A stretch of DNA of 64,000 bases from Streptomyces violaceusniger (GTDB lineage Bacteria; Actinomycetota; Actinomycetes; Streptomycetales; Streptomycetaceae). The notes beneath the pieces were generated by a model. The model was not told where the DNA came from. It did not search any database and worked only from the letters and a program-made list of their open reading frames with translations. The stretch is from positions 1,488,001 through 1,552,000 of the forward strand of contig BJHW01000001.1 of assembly GCA_005405945.1 (NCBI GenBank). The letters are read 5' to 3'. Each line of letters starts with the position of its first letter. The first letter of the stretch is position 1. Shown here in pieces: positions 30,008 to 37,981 of this stretch. The translations under genes and the position numbers were made by a program.

Positions 30008-31399
30008 TCAGGCCCGGCTGCTGGCTTCGGCCAGGCCGAGGTTCTTGGTTTCGGGGGCGAGGACGACGGACACCACCAGGCCGATGAGCGTGATGGCCAC
30101 CCCGATGGCGAGGGTGCCGCGGACCCCGAGGTCGGCGGTGGCCATCGGGAGCAGGAAGGTGCTGGAGGCGGAGCCCACCCGGCTCATGGCGGTGGCGACG
30201 CCGACGCCGGTGGCCCGCAGATCGGTGGGGAACAGCTCGCTGGGATAGACGAACTGCAGTCCGCTGCCCGCGGCCTCGAAGAACTGGAAGGCGGCGAAGA
30301 GGGCCACCACCAGGGCCGCGTAGTGCAGTGGCAGCACGGTGAGCGCGATCAGGGAGACGTTGACGCACAGGAAGCTGCCGATGAGCAGCGGACGCCTGCC
30401 GACGCGGTTGACCACGACCAGCCCCAGGCCCGTTCCGGCGACCGCGATGGTGGTGATCAGCGCGCTGGCGCCGAAGGTGCCGGTCACCCCGAAGGACTCC
30501 AGCATCTGCGGCTGGAAGGACCGCACCGCGAAGGCCGGCGCCACCTGACAGATCCAGAACAGCGAGCAGAACAGCGCGGGGATCCCGTAGCCACGCCGGA
30601 ACACCTCGGCGAGGTTGCCGAGGCCGGAGCCGCCACGCCGGTCCTGGCGGACCTCGGCCAGCAGTTCCTCGGCGCTGACCTCCTGGCCGAGGTGGCGGCG
30701 TACGACCTCCCTGGCCTCCTCCACCCGTCCCCGCGACGCCAGCCAGCGCGGCGACTCGGGCACGCCCGCCCGCAGGAGGAGGAAGAGCACGGCGGGGACC
30801 GCGCCGGAGGCGAGCATCCAGCGCCAGGCGTCGTCGCCGGTGCCCAGCAGCAGCCAGCCGGCCCAGAAGCTGACCCCGTACCCCACCCACCAGGCCAGGA
30901 CCAGCCCGGACAGGGCAGGGCCACGCATCCGGCGGGGCACCAGCTCGGTGGTGAGGGCCGAGGCGATCGGGTAGTCGGCGCCGATCGCGATGCCGATGAA
31001 CAGCCGCAGCACCGCCAGTTGCCACGCCTCGGTGACGAAGAACTGCAGCGCGGAGCCGATCACGAACGCGACCAGGTTGAGCACATACATCAGATGGCGG
31101 CCCACCCGGTCGGTGATCGGGCCGAACACCACACCGCCGAGGAAGACTCCGACGAGGACGGACGCCGCGACGAGCCCGGTCCACATCGTGTCCAGGTCCA
31201 GGGCCGGGGTGATCAGGCTGAGCGCCACCCCCATGATGCCGAGCAGATAGCCGTCGCAGAACGGACCGCCCATGGCGACGGCGACCATCTTGCGGTGGAA
31301 GGCGGTGACGGGGGCGTTGTCCAGGGTGGCCGCGGAGCCCTGGAGGGGCTCTCGGGAGGGATCGCGGGAGGGATCGCGGGAGGTTCTGGGAAGGGACAT
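30008..31399 (-). CDS. MFS transporter, sugar/metabolite:H+ symporter type
   Basis: This 463-aa permease has 12 predicted helices. It has the MFS signature FGPITDRVGRHLMYVLNL after helix 2, and GADYPIASALTTELVPRRMRG and PESPRWL, which mark the sugar porter/metabolite symporter branch. The N-terminus holds a short repeat, SRDPSRDPSREP, from a 12-base tandem repeat. The ATG at 31399 follows AGGAG. It is the first gene of the operon with the HAD hydrolase and amine oxidase and should import their substrate. Its promoter region is shared with the divergent hydroxyacid dehydrogenase gene. Confidence 0.88.
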   Translation of the reverse strand: MSLPRTSRDPSRDPSREPLQGSAATLDNAPVTAFHRKMVAVAMGGPFCDGYLLGIMGVALSLITPALDLDTMWTGLVAASVLVGVFLGGVVFGPITDRVGRHLMYVLNLVAFVIGSALQFFVTEAWQLAVLRLFIGIAIGADYPIASALTTELVPRRMRGPALSGLVLAWWVGYGVSFWAGWLLLGTGDDAWRWMLASGAVPAVLFLLLRAGVPESPRWLASRGRVEEAREVVRRHLGQEVSAEELLAEVRQDRRGGSGLGNLAEVFRRGYGIPALFCSLFWICQVAPAFAVRSFQPQMLESFGVTGTFGASALITTIAVAGTGLGLVVVNRVGRRPLLIGSFLCVNVSLIALTVLPLHYAALVVALFAAFQFFEAAGSGLQFVYPSELFPTDLRATGVGVATAMSRVGSASSTFLLPMATADLGVRGTLAIGVAITLIGLVVSVVLAPETKNLGLAEASSRA

Positions 31400-31559
31400 G
31401 CTTGCATCTCCTGGGGACGAGGAGGGGCGCTGCGGCGCGGGCCGATGCCGGGGCGGCGGGCATCGTGGATCAAGCATTCGTTGACGTTCCGGCTGGCCAT
31501 CACCCTGGTTCAGCCGTCGGCCACCGTCAACGTCCACCGTGTTCCGTCCCTCGCCATCG

Positions 31560-31585
31560 GGTGGACACTCTGTCCGTTGTCCACC
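31560..31585. promoter_or_regulatory. Inverted repeat in divergent promoter (candidate operator)
   Basis: GGTGGACA (31560-31567) and TGTCCACC (31578-31585) form perfect 8-base arms around a 10-base spacer, placed between the divergent MFS operon and the hydroxyacid dehydrogenase. The spacing suits a dimeric regulator. The identity of that regulator is unknown; the nearby PucR protein is a candidate. Confidence 0.45.
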
Positions 31586-31691
31586 GGCGTGGTCCCGGCC
31601 ACGCTTGAGGCGTCCGCCCGTACCCATCACGCCCGTGGGAGCCCCGTCATGACCGATGCCGCCGCCGCGGCCGCCGCCGTGGGAGCCGGAC

Positions 31692-32663
31692 GTGGCTGAC
31701 CGGCTGGTCGTCCTGTACCGGGACCATCTGCCGCCCAACCGGGCACGGATCGAGTCCCTCGCCGAGACGGTGTACGCCACCGAGGAGGAGCTGCCGCTGT
31801 TCCTCCCCGGCGCGGACGCCCTGCTCGCGTGGTGGCCGCTGACCTCCGCTGTGGCCGGCGCCTGGCCCGACGATCCGGCGAAGGCCCCGCGCTGGGTGCA
31901 TGTGGCCGCGGCGGGGGTGGAGCCGTTCCTCTTCCCCGCGCTGACCGGCAACCCCGAGGTGGTGCTCACCAACGCGCGGGGCGTCTACGACCGGCCCATC
32001 GCCGAGTACGTCCTGGGGCTGATCCTCTCCCTCGCCAAGGACTTCCCCGGCACCTGGGAGCATCAGCGCCGCCGGGAGTGGCGCCCCAAGGACAGCGAGC
32101 GCATCGACGACCGCACGGTCCTGGTCTGGGGCACCGGCTCCATCGGGCGGGCCGTCGCCCGGCTGCTGCGCGCGGTCGGCATGCGGGTCAGCGGCACCGG
32201 CCGCACACCGCGGGCCGCCGACCCCGACTTCGGCGTGGTGCACGGCCCGGCGGGCCTGCGCGAGGCGCTGGGCGCGGCGGACTATGTGGTCCTGGCCGCC
32301 CCGCTCACCCCCGCCACCCGTGGCATGGTCGACGCACCCGTGCTCGCGGCGATGAAGCGGGGCGCGCGGCTGGTCAACGTCGGGCGTGGCCCGCTGGTCG
32401 AGGAGCGGGCCCTCGTGGACGCCCTGGCCCAGGGCAGGCTGGCCGGGGCGGCGCTGGATGTCTTCACCCACGAGCCGCTGCCGGTGGAATCGCCCCTGTG
32501 GGAGATGCCGGGTGTCATCGTCTCCCCGCACACTGCGGGCGAGGTCACGGACTGGCGCGCCGACCTGGGCGAACTCTTCCTCGACAATCTGCTCCGGCGG
32601 CGCGAGGGCCGTCCCCTGCGCAATGTGGTCGACAAGGCCCTCGGCTATGTGGTGGACGGATGA
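31692..32663 (+). CDS. D-isomer specific 2-hydroxyacid dehydrogenase
   Basis: The GTG at 31692 follows a GGGAG site; the in-frame ATG further up gives only a Pro-rich leader. The 323-aa protein has the NAD site VWGTGSIGRAVARLL, VNVGRGPLVEERAL with the substrate Arg, an acidic Glu region at DVFTHEPLP, and the catalytic His in VSPHTAGE. The family reduces 2-oxoacids to D-hydroxyacids or the reverse, including glyoxylate and hydroxypyruvate. It is divergent from the MFS-HAD-amine oxidase operon and may process a 2-oxoacid product of that route. Confidence 0.88.
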   Translation: MADRLVVLYRDHLPPNRARIESLAETVYATEEELPLFLPGADALLAWWPLTSAVAGAWPDDPAKAPRWVHVAAAGVEPFLFPALTGNPEVVLTNARGVYDRPIAEYVLGLILSLAKDFPGTWEHQRRREWRPKDSERIDDRTVLVWGTGSIGRAVARLLRAVGMRVSGTGRTPRAADPDFGVVHGPAGLREALGAADYVVLAAPLTPATRGMVDAPVLAAMKRGARLVNVGRGPLVEERALVDALAQGRLAGAALDVFTHEPLPVESPLWEMPGVIVSPHTAGEVTDWRADLGELFLDNLLRRREGRPLRNVVDKALGYVVDG

Positions 32664-32664
32664 G

Positions 32665-32698
32665 ACGGTCGCTGACGCCCCCGCGCGCCAGCGACCGT
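32665..32698. terminator. Bidirectional hairpin between convergent genes
   Basis: Perfect 10-base arms ACGGTCGCTG and CAGCGACCGT close over 14 bases in the 45-base gap between the hydroxyacid dehydrogenase and the convergent CocE-type hydrolase. A small T-rich stretch (TTTCACCGTTTT) follows on the plus strand. Confidence 0.7.
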
Positions 32699-32708
32699 TT
32701 CACCGTTT

Positions 32709-34489
32709 TCACCGTTCGGCGCGGACCCGAGGCAGTTCCAGCGCCGAGCCCCCGTGCACGGTGACGCGCACGGGCGTGAGGGTGGTCGCGTCGAGCGTCG
32801 GCTCGCCGCTTCCGGTGTTACGGGCGAAGCGGGGGTGGGCGCCGCCGCTGATCTGCAGACGGACCCGGTGGCCGGGGGCGAAGCGGTGGGCGGTGGAGCT
32901 CATCGGCACGGTGACCTCCAGAGGGTGTTCCGGTGTGGTGGGCAGCCGCACCAGCCCGTCGCACACATTGACCGAGCGGCCCTTTTCGTCGACGTCGCAG
33001 AGCCGGGCGAAGACATCGGCGTACCCGGTGTCCGTGGAGATCCGCAGCCGTGCGGCCACCGGTCCGAGGACGTCCATCGGCTCGCTCATCGGCTCGCTGG
33101 TGAACGTCAGCACATCGGGGCGCCCCTCGAGGCCGGCGTTGTCACGGCTCCCGGCGGTGCGCGAGAGCAGTGGCCCGCCGATGGACGGGGTGGGGTCGGC
33201 CGGGTCGTAGCGGAAGGCGGCGAGCGGGACGGACGACGCCTCGGGCCGCTGCCGGACGAGCCGCCCGTCCCCGCCGGGAACCACTGGCCGACGGCCGGGG
33301 ACGGCGGCCAGTCGGCGAGGTCCCGCCAGTGCCCCTGACCGCCGATGTGCCCCTGACCGCCGATGTGCCCCTGACCGCCGGTGTGCACCCGACCGCCGGT
33401 GTGCACCGGACCGCCGATGTGCACCCGCACCCGGGCCGGGCGCAGCCCCGAGGGGTCGTCGCACAGATGCGCGCGCAGCCAGGCGAGACTTTCGGCGAAG
33501 ACCTCCGGCCAGCCCGCCTGGAGCGCGGAGGTGTGGGTCCAGGGGCCGACGAGCAGGGAGGTGTCGCAGCCCGCCCGGCGCAGCCGGCCGTACTGCTCGA
33601 AGGTCTGGTCCACCAGCGCGTCGTGCCACCCGCTGATCAGGCAGGTGGGGACGCGCGAGGTGGCCGCGGCGCCGCCTGTGGGCGCGCCCTCCCAGAACGG
33701 GTCGTCGGCGTCCGGGTGTGACATCACCTCGTCCAGCCAGGGCACTTCTCCCCCGAGTCCGCGGACGTACGACCCGCGCAGCGGCAGCGCCCGGGTCATC
33801 TCCGCGAGATGCCGCCGGAGGCGCAGCGTGGCCCGGAGGAAGGGGCCGAACCCCCGGTGCTGGGAGGTCATACCGGAGCCGACGAGCAGCGCGTTCTCCA
33901 GTTGCAGGGCGCCGTTGCGGTGGAAGAGGGCATGTGGGTCGTGCAGGCCGACCTGCACCACCATCGCCCGCAGCTCCGGCGGCGGGTCCAGGGCGAGCGC
34001 CCACTGCGCATAGCCGAGATAGCTCGGCCCGAGAGTGCCCAGCGCGCCGTTGAACCAGGGCTGGTCGCGCAGCCAGTCCACGGTGGCCCGGCCGTCGGCC
34101 ACCTCGTTGCGCCACAGGTGGAACTCGCCGCCCGAGCCACCTGTGCCGCGGCAGCTCTGGAGGACGACGTGGAAGCCCTGCTCGGCGAAGAGCACACCGT
34201 ACATGGGTGACCAGGGCACTCCCCGGCCGTAGGGCGAGCGCACCAGCAGGGTGGGGAAGTCGCCTTCCGCACGGGGGAAGTAGTGGTCCGTGATCAGGAG
34301 GCTGCCGTCGGCGGCCGGCACCTCGAGGTCCGGCTCCCATCCCGCCTCGTACCGCTTGGCCGGAAGGCCGCGCCAGGTCGCCCTCATCATCCGTGCGGAC
34401 AGCGGCGGCTTGCCCGAGGGCGCGACCCAGGTGGCTCCGGGCCCGCCGTCCGTGGCCCCGGACACTCCGTCGCGCGTGTGTGACGTCAT
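32709..34489 (-). CDS. CocE/NonD-family serine hydrolase (X-Pro dipeptidyl-peptidase type; frameshift near 33280)
   Basis: The ATG at 34489 follows GAGGGGAA. The corrected protein is about 593 aa, usual for cocaine esterase-like hydrolases. It has LLVRSPYGRG, VVLQSCRGTGGSGGEF, the nucleophile GTLGPSYLGYAQW, and GWHDALVDQTFEQY and GPWTH for the acid and base region. The C-terminal jelly-roll domain starts near 33250. A G4 run at the break should be G5. Between the two domains there is an unusual HxGG-type hexapeptide repeat (33333-33430). The family cleaves acyl esters or X-Pro peptides. A TetR gene is divergent and likely controls it. Confidence 0.86.
33333..33430. repeat. 18-bp tandem repeat inside the CocE gene
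   Basis: About five to six 18-base units (GTGCCCCTGACCGCCGAT and variants) run head to tail. They encode HxGGxx hexapeptides such as HIGGQG, HTGGRV and HIGGPV. The repeat keeps frame, so length changes would leave the hydrolase intact. It lies at the border between the catalytic and jelly-roll domains. Confidence 0.85.
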
Positions 34490-34512
34490 TCCGCGTTCCC
34501 CTCCCCTAATCC

Positions 34513-34525
34513 CGTACGACGTACG
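34513..34525. promoter_or_regulatory. Near-perfect palindrome, candidate TetR operator
   Basis: CGTACGACGTACG is symmetrical apart from its central base. It sits 24 bases upstream of the CocE start, between that gene and the divergent TetR gene, where an autoregulating repressor would bind. Confidence 0.55.
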
Positions 34526-34553
34526 AGAATAGTAGATGCTTGGATGGATCCCG

Positions 34554-34606
34554 CAAGTCGCCATGGGGGGCAGTCGCCATGGCGGGGCAAGTCGCCATGG
34601 CGGGGA
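34554..34606. repeat. Three 16-18-bp direct repeats before the TetR gene
   Basis: Three copies of AGTCGCCATGGxGGGG follow each other with small spacers just upstream of the TetR start. Each holds a CCATGG palindrome. They may be a simple expansion in the leader or form part of the regulatory region. Confidence 0.7.
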
Positions 34607-34621
34607 AGGAGCGATCAGGTC

Positions 34622-35344
34622 GTGGTGCGCGGTGACGGGTCCGGCGCCGGAGGCGTCGACCCCCAGCAGCTGTGGCTGAACTCCGACCGCCCCCGCAAGG
34701 GGCGCAAACCCGCCTTCAGCCGGGCGGCGATCACCGCCGCGGCGGTCGCCCTCGCGGACGCGGAGGGCATCGACGCGGTCACCATGCGGCGGGTGGCCTC
34801 GCAGGTCGGCGCCGGGGTCATGTCGCTGTACAGCTACGCCCCCGACAAGGAGACGCTGCTCCAGCTGATGGTCGACCACGTGAGCGGCGAGCTGTCACCG
34901 CCGGACCCGCTGACCGGCGACTGGCGTGCCGATCTGAAGGCCATCGCCCATGCCCAGCGGGCGCTGATGCTCCGCCACCCCTGGCTGCCCACCGCGCTGT
35001 TCAACCGCCGCTGGTCCCTCGGGCCCAACACCCTGGCCTTCCTGGAACACGCGCTCGCCGCCCTGCGGCCCACCGCGCTGGACGGCGGCGCGAAGCTGGA
35101 GGTGTTCAGCCTGATCACGGCTTTCACCGCCAGGCTCGTCGCCGATGAGATCGCCCAGGCCGCGCTGTCCGCCTCACCCGAGCGGGCCGCCGCCGAAGCC
35201 CGCTACCTCGCCGCGGTGGCCGCCGACGGACACCATCCGGAGCTCGCCGAGGCCCTCTCCGCCCCGCCACGCCCGCTCACCCCCGATGCCACGTTCGCCC
35301 GACTGCTCGACCGCATGGTCGACGGCCTGGACGCCGGCTCGTAA
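34622..35344 (+). CDS. TetR-family regulator, probably of the CocE gene
   Basis: This 240-aa protein starts at one of three tandem Val codons; GTG 34622 lies best behind the GGAAGGA site. The TetR helix-turn-helix is FSRAAITAAAVALADAEGIDAVTMRRVASQVGAGVMSLYSYAPDKETL, broken here only by the usual loop residues, about 26-75. The C-terminal part is the TetR_C type with LRHPWLPTALFNRRWSLGPNTLAFLEHAL. It is divergent from the CocE hydrolase with a palindrome between them, so it probably represses that gene and itself. The ligand is unknown. Confidence 0.87.
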   Translation: MVRGDGSGAGGVDPQQLWLNSDRPRKGRKPAFSRAAITAAAVALADAEGIDAVTMRRVASQVGAGVMSLYSYAPDKETLLQLMVDHVSGELSPPDPLTGDWRADLKAIAHAQRALMLRHPWLPTALFNRRWSLGPNTLAFLEHALAALRPTALDGGAKLEVFSLITAFTARLVADEIAQAALSASPERAAAEARYLAAVAADGHHPELAEALSAPPRPLTPDATFARLLDRMVDGLDAGS

Positions 35345-35359
35345 GGCGACCCGGGGGCT

Positions 35360-35524
35360 AGGGTCCTTCTGACGGATCTCCGCGGCGTCGCGACGTCCGG
35401 GGCGTGCTCTCGCCGCACCGCACGAAAGCCCAAGTAGCTCCGCTACGAGGACCTCCGCGCGGCACGCCGAGAGCACGCCCCGGACGCCACTCCTTCCTCC
35501 ACGGAGATCCGCCAGAAGGACCCC
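35360..35524. repeat. Nested 165-bp palindromic element
   Basis: Outer arms (35360-35382 and 35502-35524) pair AGGGTCCTTCTG with CAGAAGGACCCC and CGGATCTCCG with CGGAGATCCG, with small bulges. Inner arms (35392-35412 and 35468-35488) pair CCGGGGCGTGCTCTCG with CGAGAGCACGCCCCGG perfectly. A central hairpin is GTAG-CTCCG-CTAC. The element fills the space between the convergent TetR and Rrf2 genes. It may be a double terminator or a small mobile palindrome. Confidence 0.7.
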
Positions 35525-35539
35525 AGAGACGTCTTGCCC

Positions 35540-35997
35540 CTAGGGATTGGTCCACGCCTCCGGGTCCTCGGCGAGGCCCAGGACGTCGCCGGGCAGCTTG
35601 GCCGCGGCCACCTCCGCGAGGGTCACCTCGCCGAGGATCTTGCGCACGTTGGCCCGTACCGCGATCCACAGCGGCAGCAGCGACTCCGCGGGTCCGCAGT
35701 ACGACAGCTCGGGCGGGCGCACTCCGCGCACCGACACCAGGGGGCCGTCGACCACCCGGATCACCTCGGCGATGCTGATGGTGTCCGCCGGGCGGGCCAG
35801 CCGGTAGCCGCCCTTGCCGCCGCGCTGGCTGGCCACCAGGCCGCCCCGGCGCAGATCGCCCAGGATCCCCTCGAGGAACTTGTGCGGGATGCCCTGCGCA
35901 CCGGCGATCGCCTCGGCCTTGACGGAGATGTCCTCCCCGCCGCGGCCAGTTCCAATGCCGCCCGCACCGCATAGTCCGCCTTCGCCGAGATCCGCAT
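35540..35997 (-). CDS. Rrf2-family transcriptional regulator with a single cysteine (frameshift near 35935)
   Basis: The corrected protein is 152 aa. It starts MRISAKADYAVRAALELA, the typical Rrf2 winged-helix opening, and continues KAEAIAGAQGIPHKFLEGILGDLRRGGLVASQRGGKGGYRLARP as helix and wing. Rrf2 proteins that carry a Fe-S cluster have three close cysteines; here I see only one (LSYCGPAES). It therefore looks more like the CymR type that senses sulfur status through a partner. An acyl-CoA dehydrogenase-like monooxygenase gene lies just upstream in the same direction, and an AT-rich palindrome precedes that gene. Confidence 0.82.
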
Positions 35998-36030
35998 GCG
36001 CTGATTATCCGCCCCTGACCCGCCGCGCCG

Positions 36031-37225
36031 TCAGAAGGGCAGGGTGAACGGGGGGTGCTCGCCGTTGAGGAAGTAGTCCCCGACCTCGTGGAGCCGGTGG
36101 GCGACGGGGTCGTAGAGGGTGTGGGTGCGCGCGTTGCGCCAGAAGCGGTCGAATCCGTAGGCGGAGGAGGCGGAGCGGGCGCCGACCACGTCCAGGGCGC
36201 GGGCGGTGGCGTCGTGGGCGGCCCGGGAGGCGGCGGCCTCGGCCGCGGCGGCGAGCACGGTGATCTCGGCGCATTCGTCGTCGGTCAGGTCCTCGCCACG
36301 CGCCAGCCCGCCGTCCAGGGCCTCCAGCGCCTGATCGGCGAGGGCGGCGGCGGACAAGGTGGCGACGGTCAGCTCCCCGTAGGTGGTCAGCGCGTACGGA
36401 TCGCGCGGGGAGGTGTGCGGCCAGGGCCCGTGCACCGCCCTGGTGTACTCGCGGGCCTCGGCGAGCACCCCCTGCGCGATCCCGAGACATATCTGCGCCG
36501 AGACCAGTCGGCCGGTCGGCGCGGCCAGGCCGCTGAACGGCGAGAGGGTGTCCTCGTCCCAGGAGAGCGGGCCGAGCACCGCGTCGTCCTCGACCGGCAC
36601 CGCGTCGAACTCCACGCTTCCGCCGGCCGCCAGCCGCTGCCCGAAGGTGTCCCCGTCGTCGCCGCCGCACACCACACCGGGGTGGGCGGTGTCGACGAGC
36701 ACGGCCAGCGGTTCACCGGTGTCGGCGTGGGTGGCGCGGACAGCCAGCCGGTCGGCGACCAGCACGCCGGTGGCGTACCCCTGGCGTCCGTTCACCAGCC
36801 GGCCGCCCCTCCCGGAGGTGAGCGTCAGCCGTGGCTCGCGGGGGACAGCCCGCCGCCCCAGCACCACTGCCCGGCCGCCGACTCGCGCTCCACCCGGGCG
36901 GCGAGATCGGCCCCGCCGAAGAAGCGGGCACTGAAGGACAGCAGGTAGTGACAGCCGAGCACCTGGCCGATCGCGCCGTCGGCCGCGGCGATCTTCCGCA
37001 CAACGGCGCAGGCCGTGGACCAGTCCGCTCCCCGCCGCCGTGCTCGACGGGGATCAGCAGCGCCAGCAGCCCCGCCTCGCGGAGCCGCGCGATCTCGTCG
37101 TACGGCGCCTTGCCGGCCTGGTCGCGGACGACCGCGTCCGTGGCGAGGTCGTCCGCCGCCTCGCCGGCGATCTGCAGCCACCAGGCGCGGTCGGGTGCTT
37201 CGGCCGCCGCATCCACCACCGTCAC
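36031..37225 (-). CDS. Acyl-CoA dehydrogenase-family flavoenzyme, SfnB/DszC-like (two frameshifts)
   Basis: The GTG at 37225 follows GGGGAG. With single-base corrections near 37030 and 36850 the product is about 398 aa. It shows ARLREAGLLALLIPVEHGG, IGQVLGCHYLLSFSARFFGG, the VNGRQGYATG strand, FSGLAAPTGRLVSAQICLGIAQGVLAEA and a C-terminal ARTHTLYDPVAHRLHEVGDYFLNGEHPPFT. The latter ending is typical of FMNH2-dependent desulfurisation or sulfur-acquisition monooxygenases rather than beta-oxidation enzymes. The neighbouring Rrf2 regulator and the AT-rich operator fit regulation by sulfur or cysteine. The substrate is inferred only. Confidence 0.78.
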
Positions 37226-37258
37226 GCCCCGCTCCCCTCATCCGGCCGGACTTCATCA

Positions 37259-37290
37259 TTCCCTATTTTTCCAGTAGGGAAAATAGGGAA
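37259..37290. promoter_or_regulatory. AT-rich 32-bp palindrome, candidate Rrf2 operator
   Basis: The arms TTCCCTATTTT and AAAATAGGGAA are perfect, and 13 of 16 positions pair across the whole site. In DNA of over 70% GC such an AT-rich palindrome stands out. It lies 34 bases upstream of the flavoenzyme start and 90 bases before the GAF gene. It probably binds the nearby Rrf2 regulator, which is an inference. Confidence 0.65.
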
Positions 37291-37381
37291 CTCGGCCACG
37301 GCCGTCCAGTGAGCGCTGTCCGACATATGCCAGTGCTACGTTTGTCCGAGAACGCCCTATTCCACGAAGTGAGGCTCTGGG

Positions 37382-37957
37382 ATGGCGGAGCGGCGCGGAA
37401 CCTACGCGGTCGGGCGCTCCCACTCATGGGGCGATGAACGGCTGTCCCTCCTTTCCGCGGTCGGCACCGAGCTCACCGACCGTGAGGTGCTGCGGCACGC
37501 CCTGGACCAGGCGGTCTCCGAGCTGGGCGGACTCGCGGGTCTGGTGCACTGGTCCTGCGGCCCGGCCGGGAGCCGGACGCTGCGCCTGGTGCTCGCCAGC
37601 GGGCTGCCGCTGCCCGCCCTCGGCGGCTGGGAGGAGATCCGCCAGGACGAGGCCCCGCTCGCCCCCGCCCGAGCCGTGCGGGACGGCCGCTTCGTATGGC
37701 TGCCGGCGGCCTCCGGCGAGACCGCCGGGCCCGGGGAGACCGCACGCACCGCCTTCGGGAGCCTCCCGGCGGGGACCACAGTGGCCTCCGTCCCGCTGAC
37801 CGGGCCGGACGGGCCGGTGGGCGCGCTGTCCGTCCTCACCGGCCCGCGCGAGCCGACGCCGGAGCAGGCCGCCTTCCTCGAGGCGGTGGGACGCTGGGCG
37901 GAGCGCCGCCTCTCGCGCTCGGGAGCCGGGGTCGGCGACTGCGACGAGTACCCCTGA
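37382..37957 (+). CDS. GAF-domain protein, probably the N-terminal part of the SpoIIE phosphatase
   Basis: This 191-aa reading is one GAF sensor domain: ERLSLLSAVGTELTDREVLRHALDQAVSELGG, a ligand pocket, then SVPLTGPDGPVGALSVLTGP and AFLEAVGRWAERRLSR. It stops at TGA 37955-37957. The next reading, 25 bases later, is in the same frame and opens inside a PAS domain without a ribosome site. Two nearby single-base errors would fuse both into one GAF-PAS-PAS-GAF-SpoIIE-ATPase protein, the common Streptomyces layout. It is treated separately here because the fusion cannot be proved. Confidence 0.6.
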   Translation: MAERRGTYAVGRSHSWGDERLSLLSAVGTELTDREVLRHALDQAVSELGGLAGLVHWSCGPAGSRTLRLVLASGLPLPALGGWEEIRQDEAPLAPARAVRDGRFVWLPAASGETAGPGETARTAFGSLPAGTTVASVPLTGPDGPVGALSVLTGPREPTPEQAAFLEAVGRWAERRLSRSGAGVGDCDEYP

Positions 37958-37981
37958 TGGCAGCAGCGGCCGGGCGGCTCG

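Noticed and set aside
33331..33430. CRISPR array from regular 18-base repeats
   Set aside because: No spacers separate the units and they encode an in-frame peptide repeat inside a hydrolase; no cas genes are nearby.
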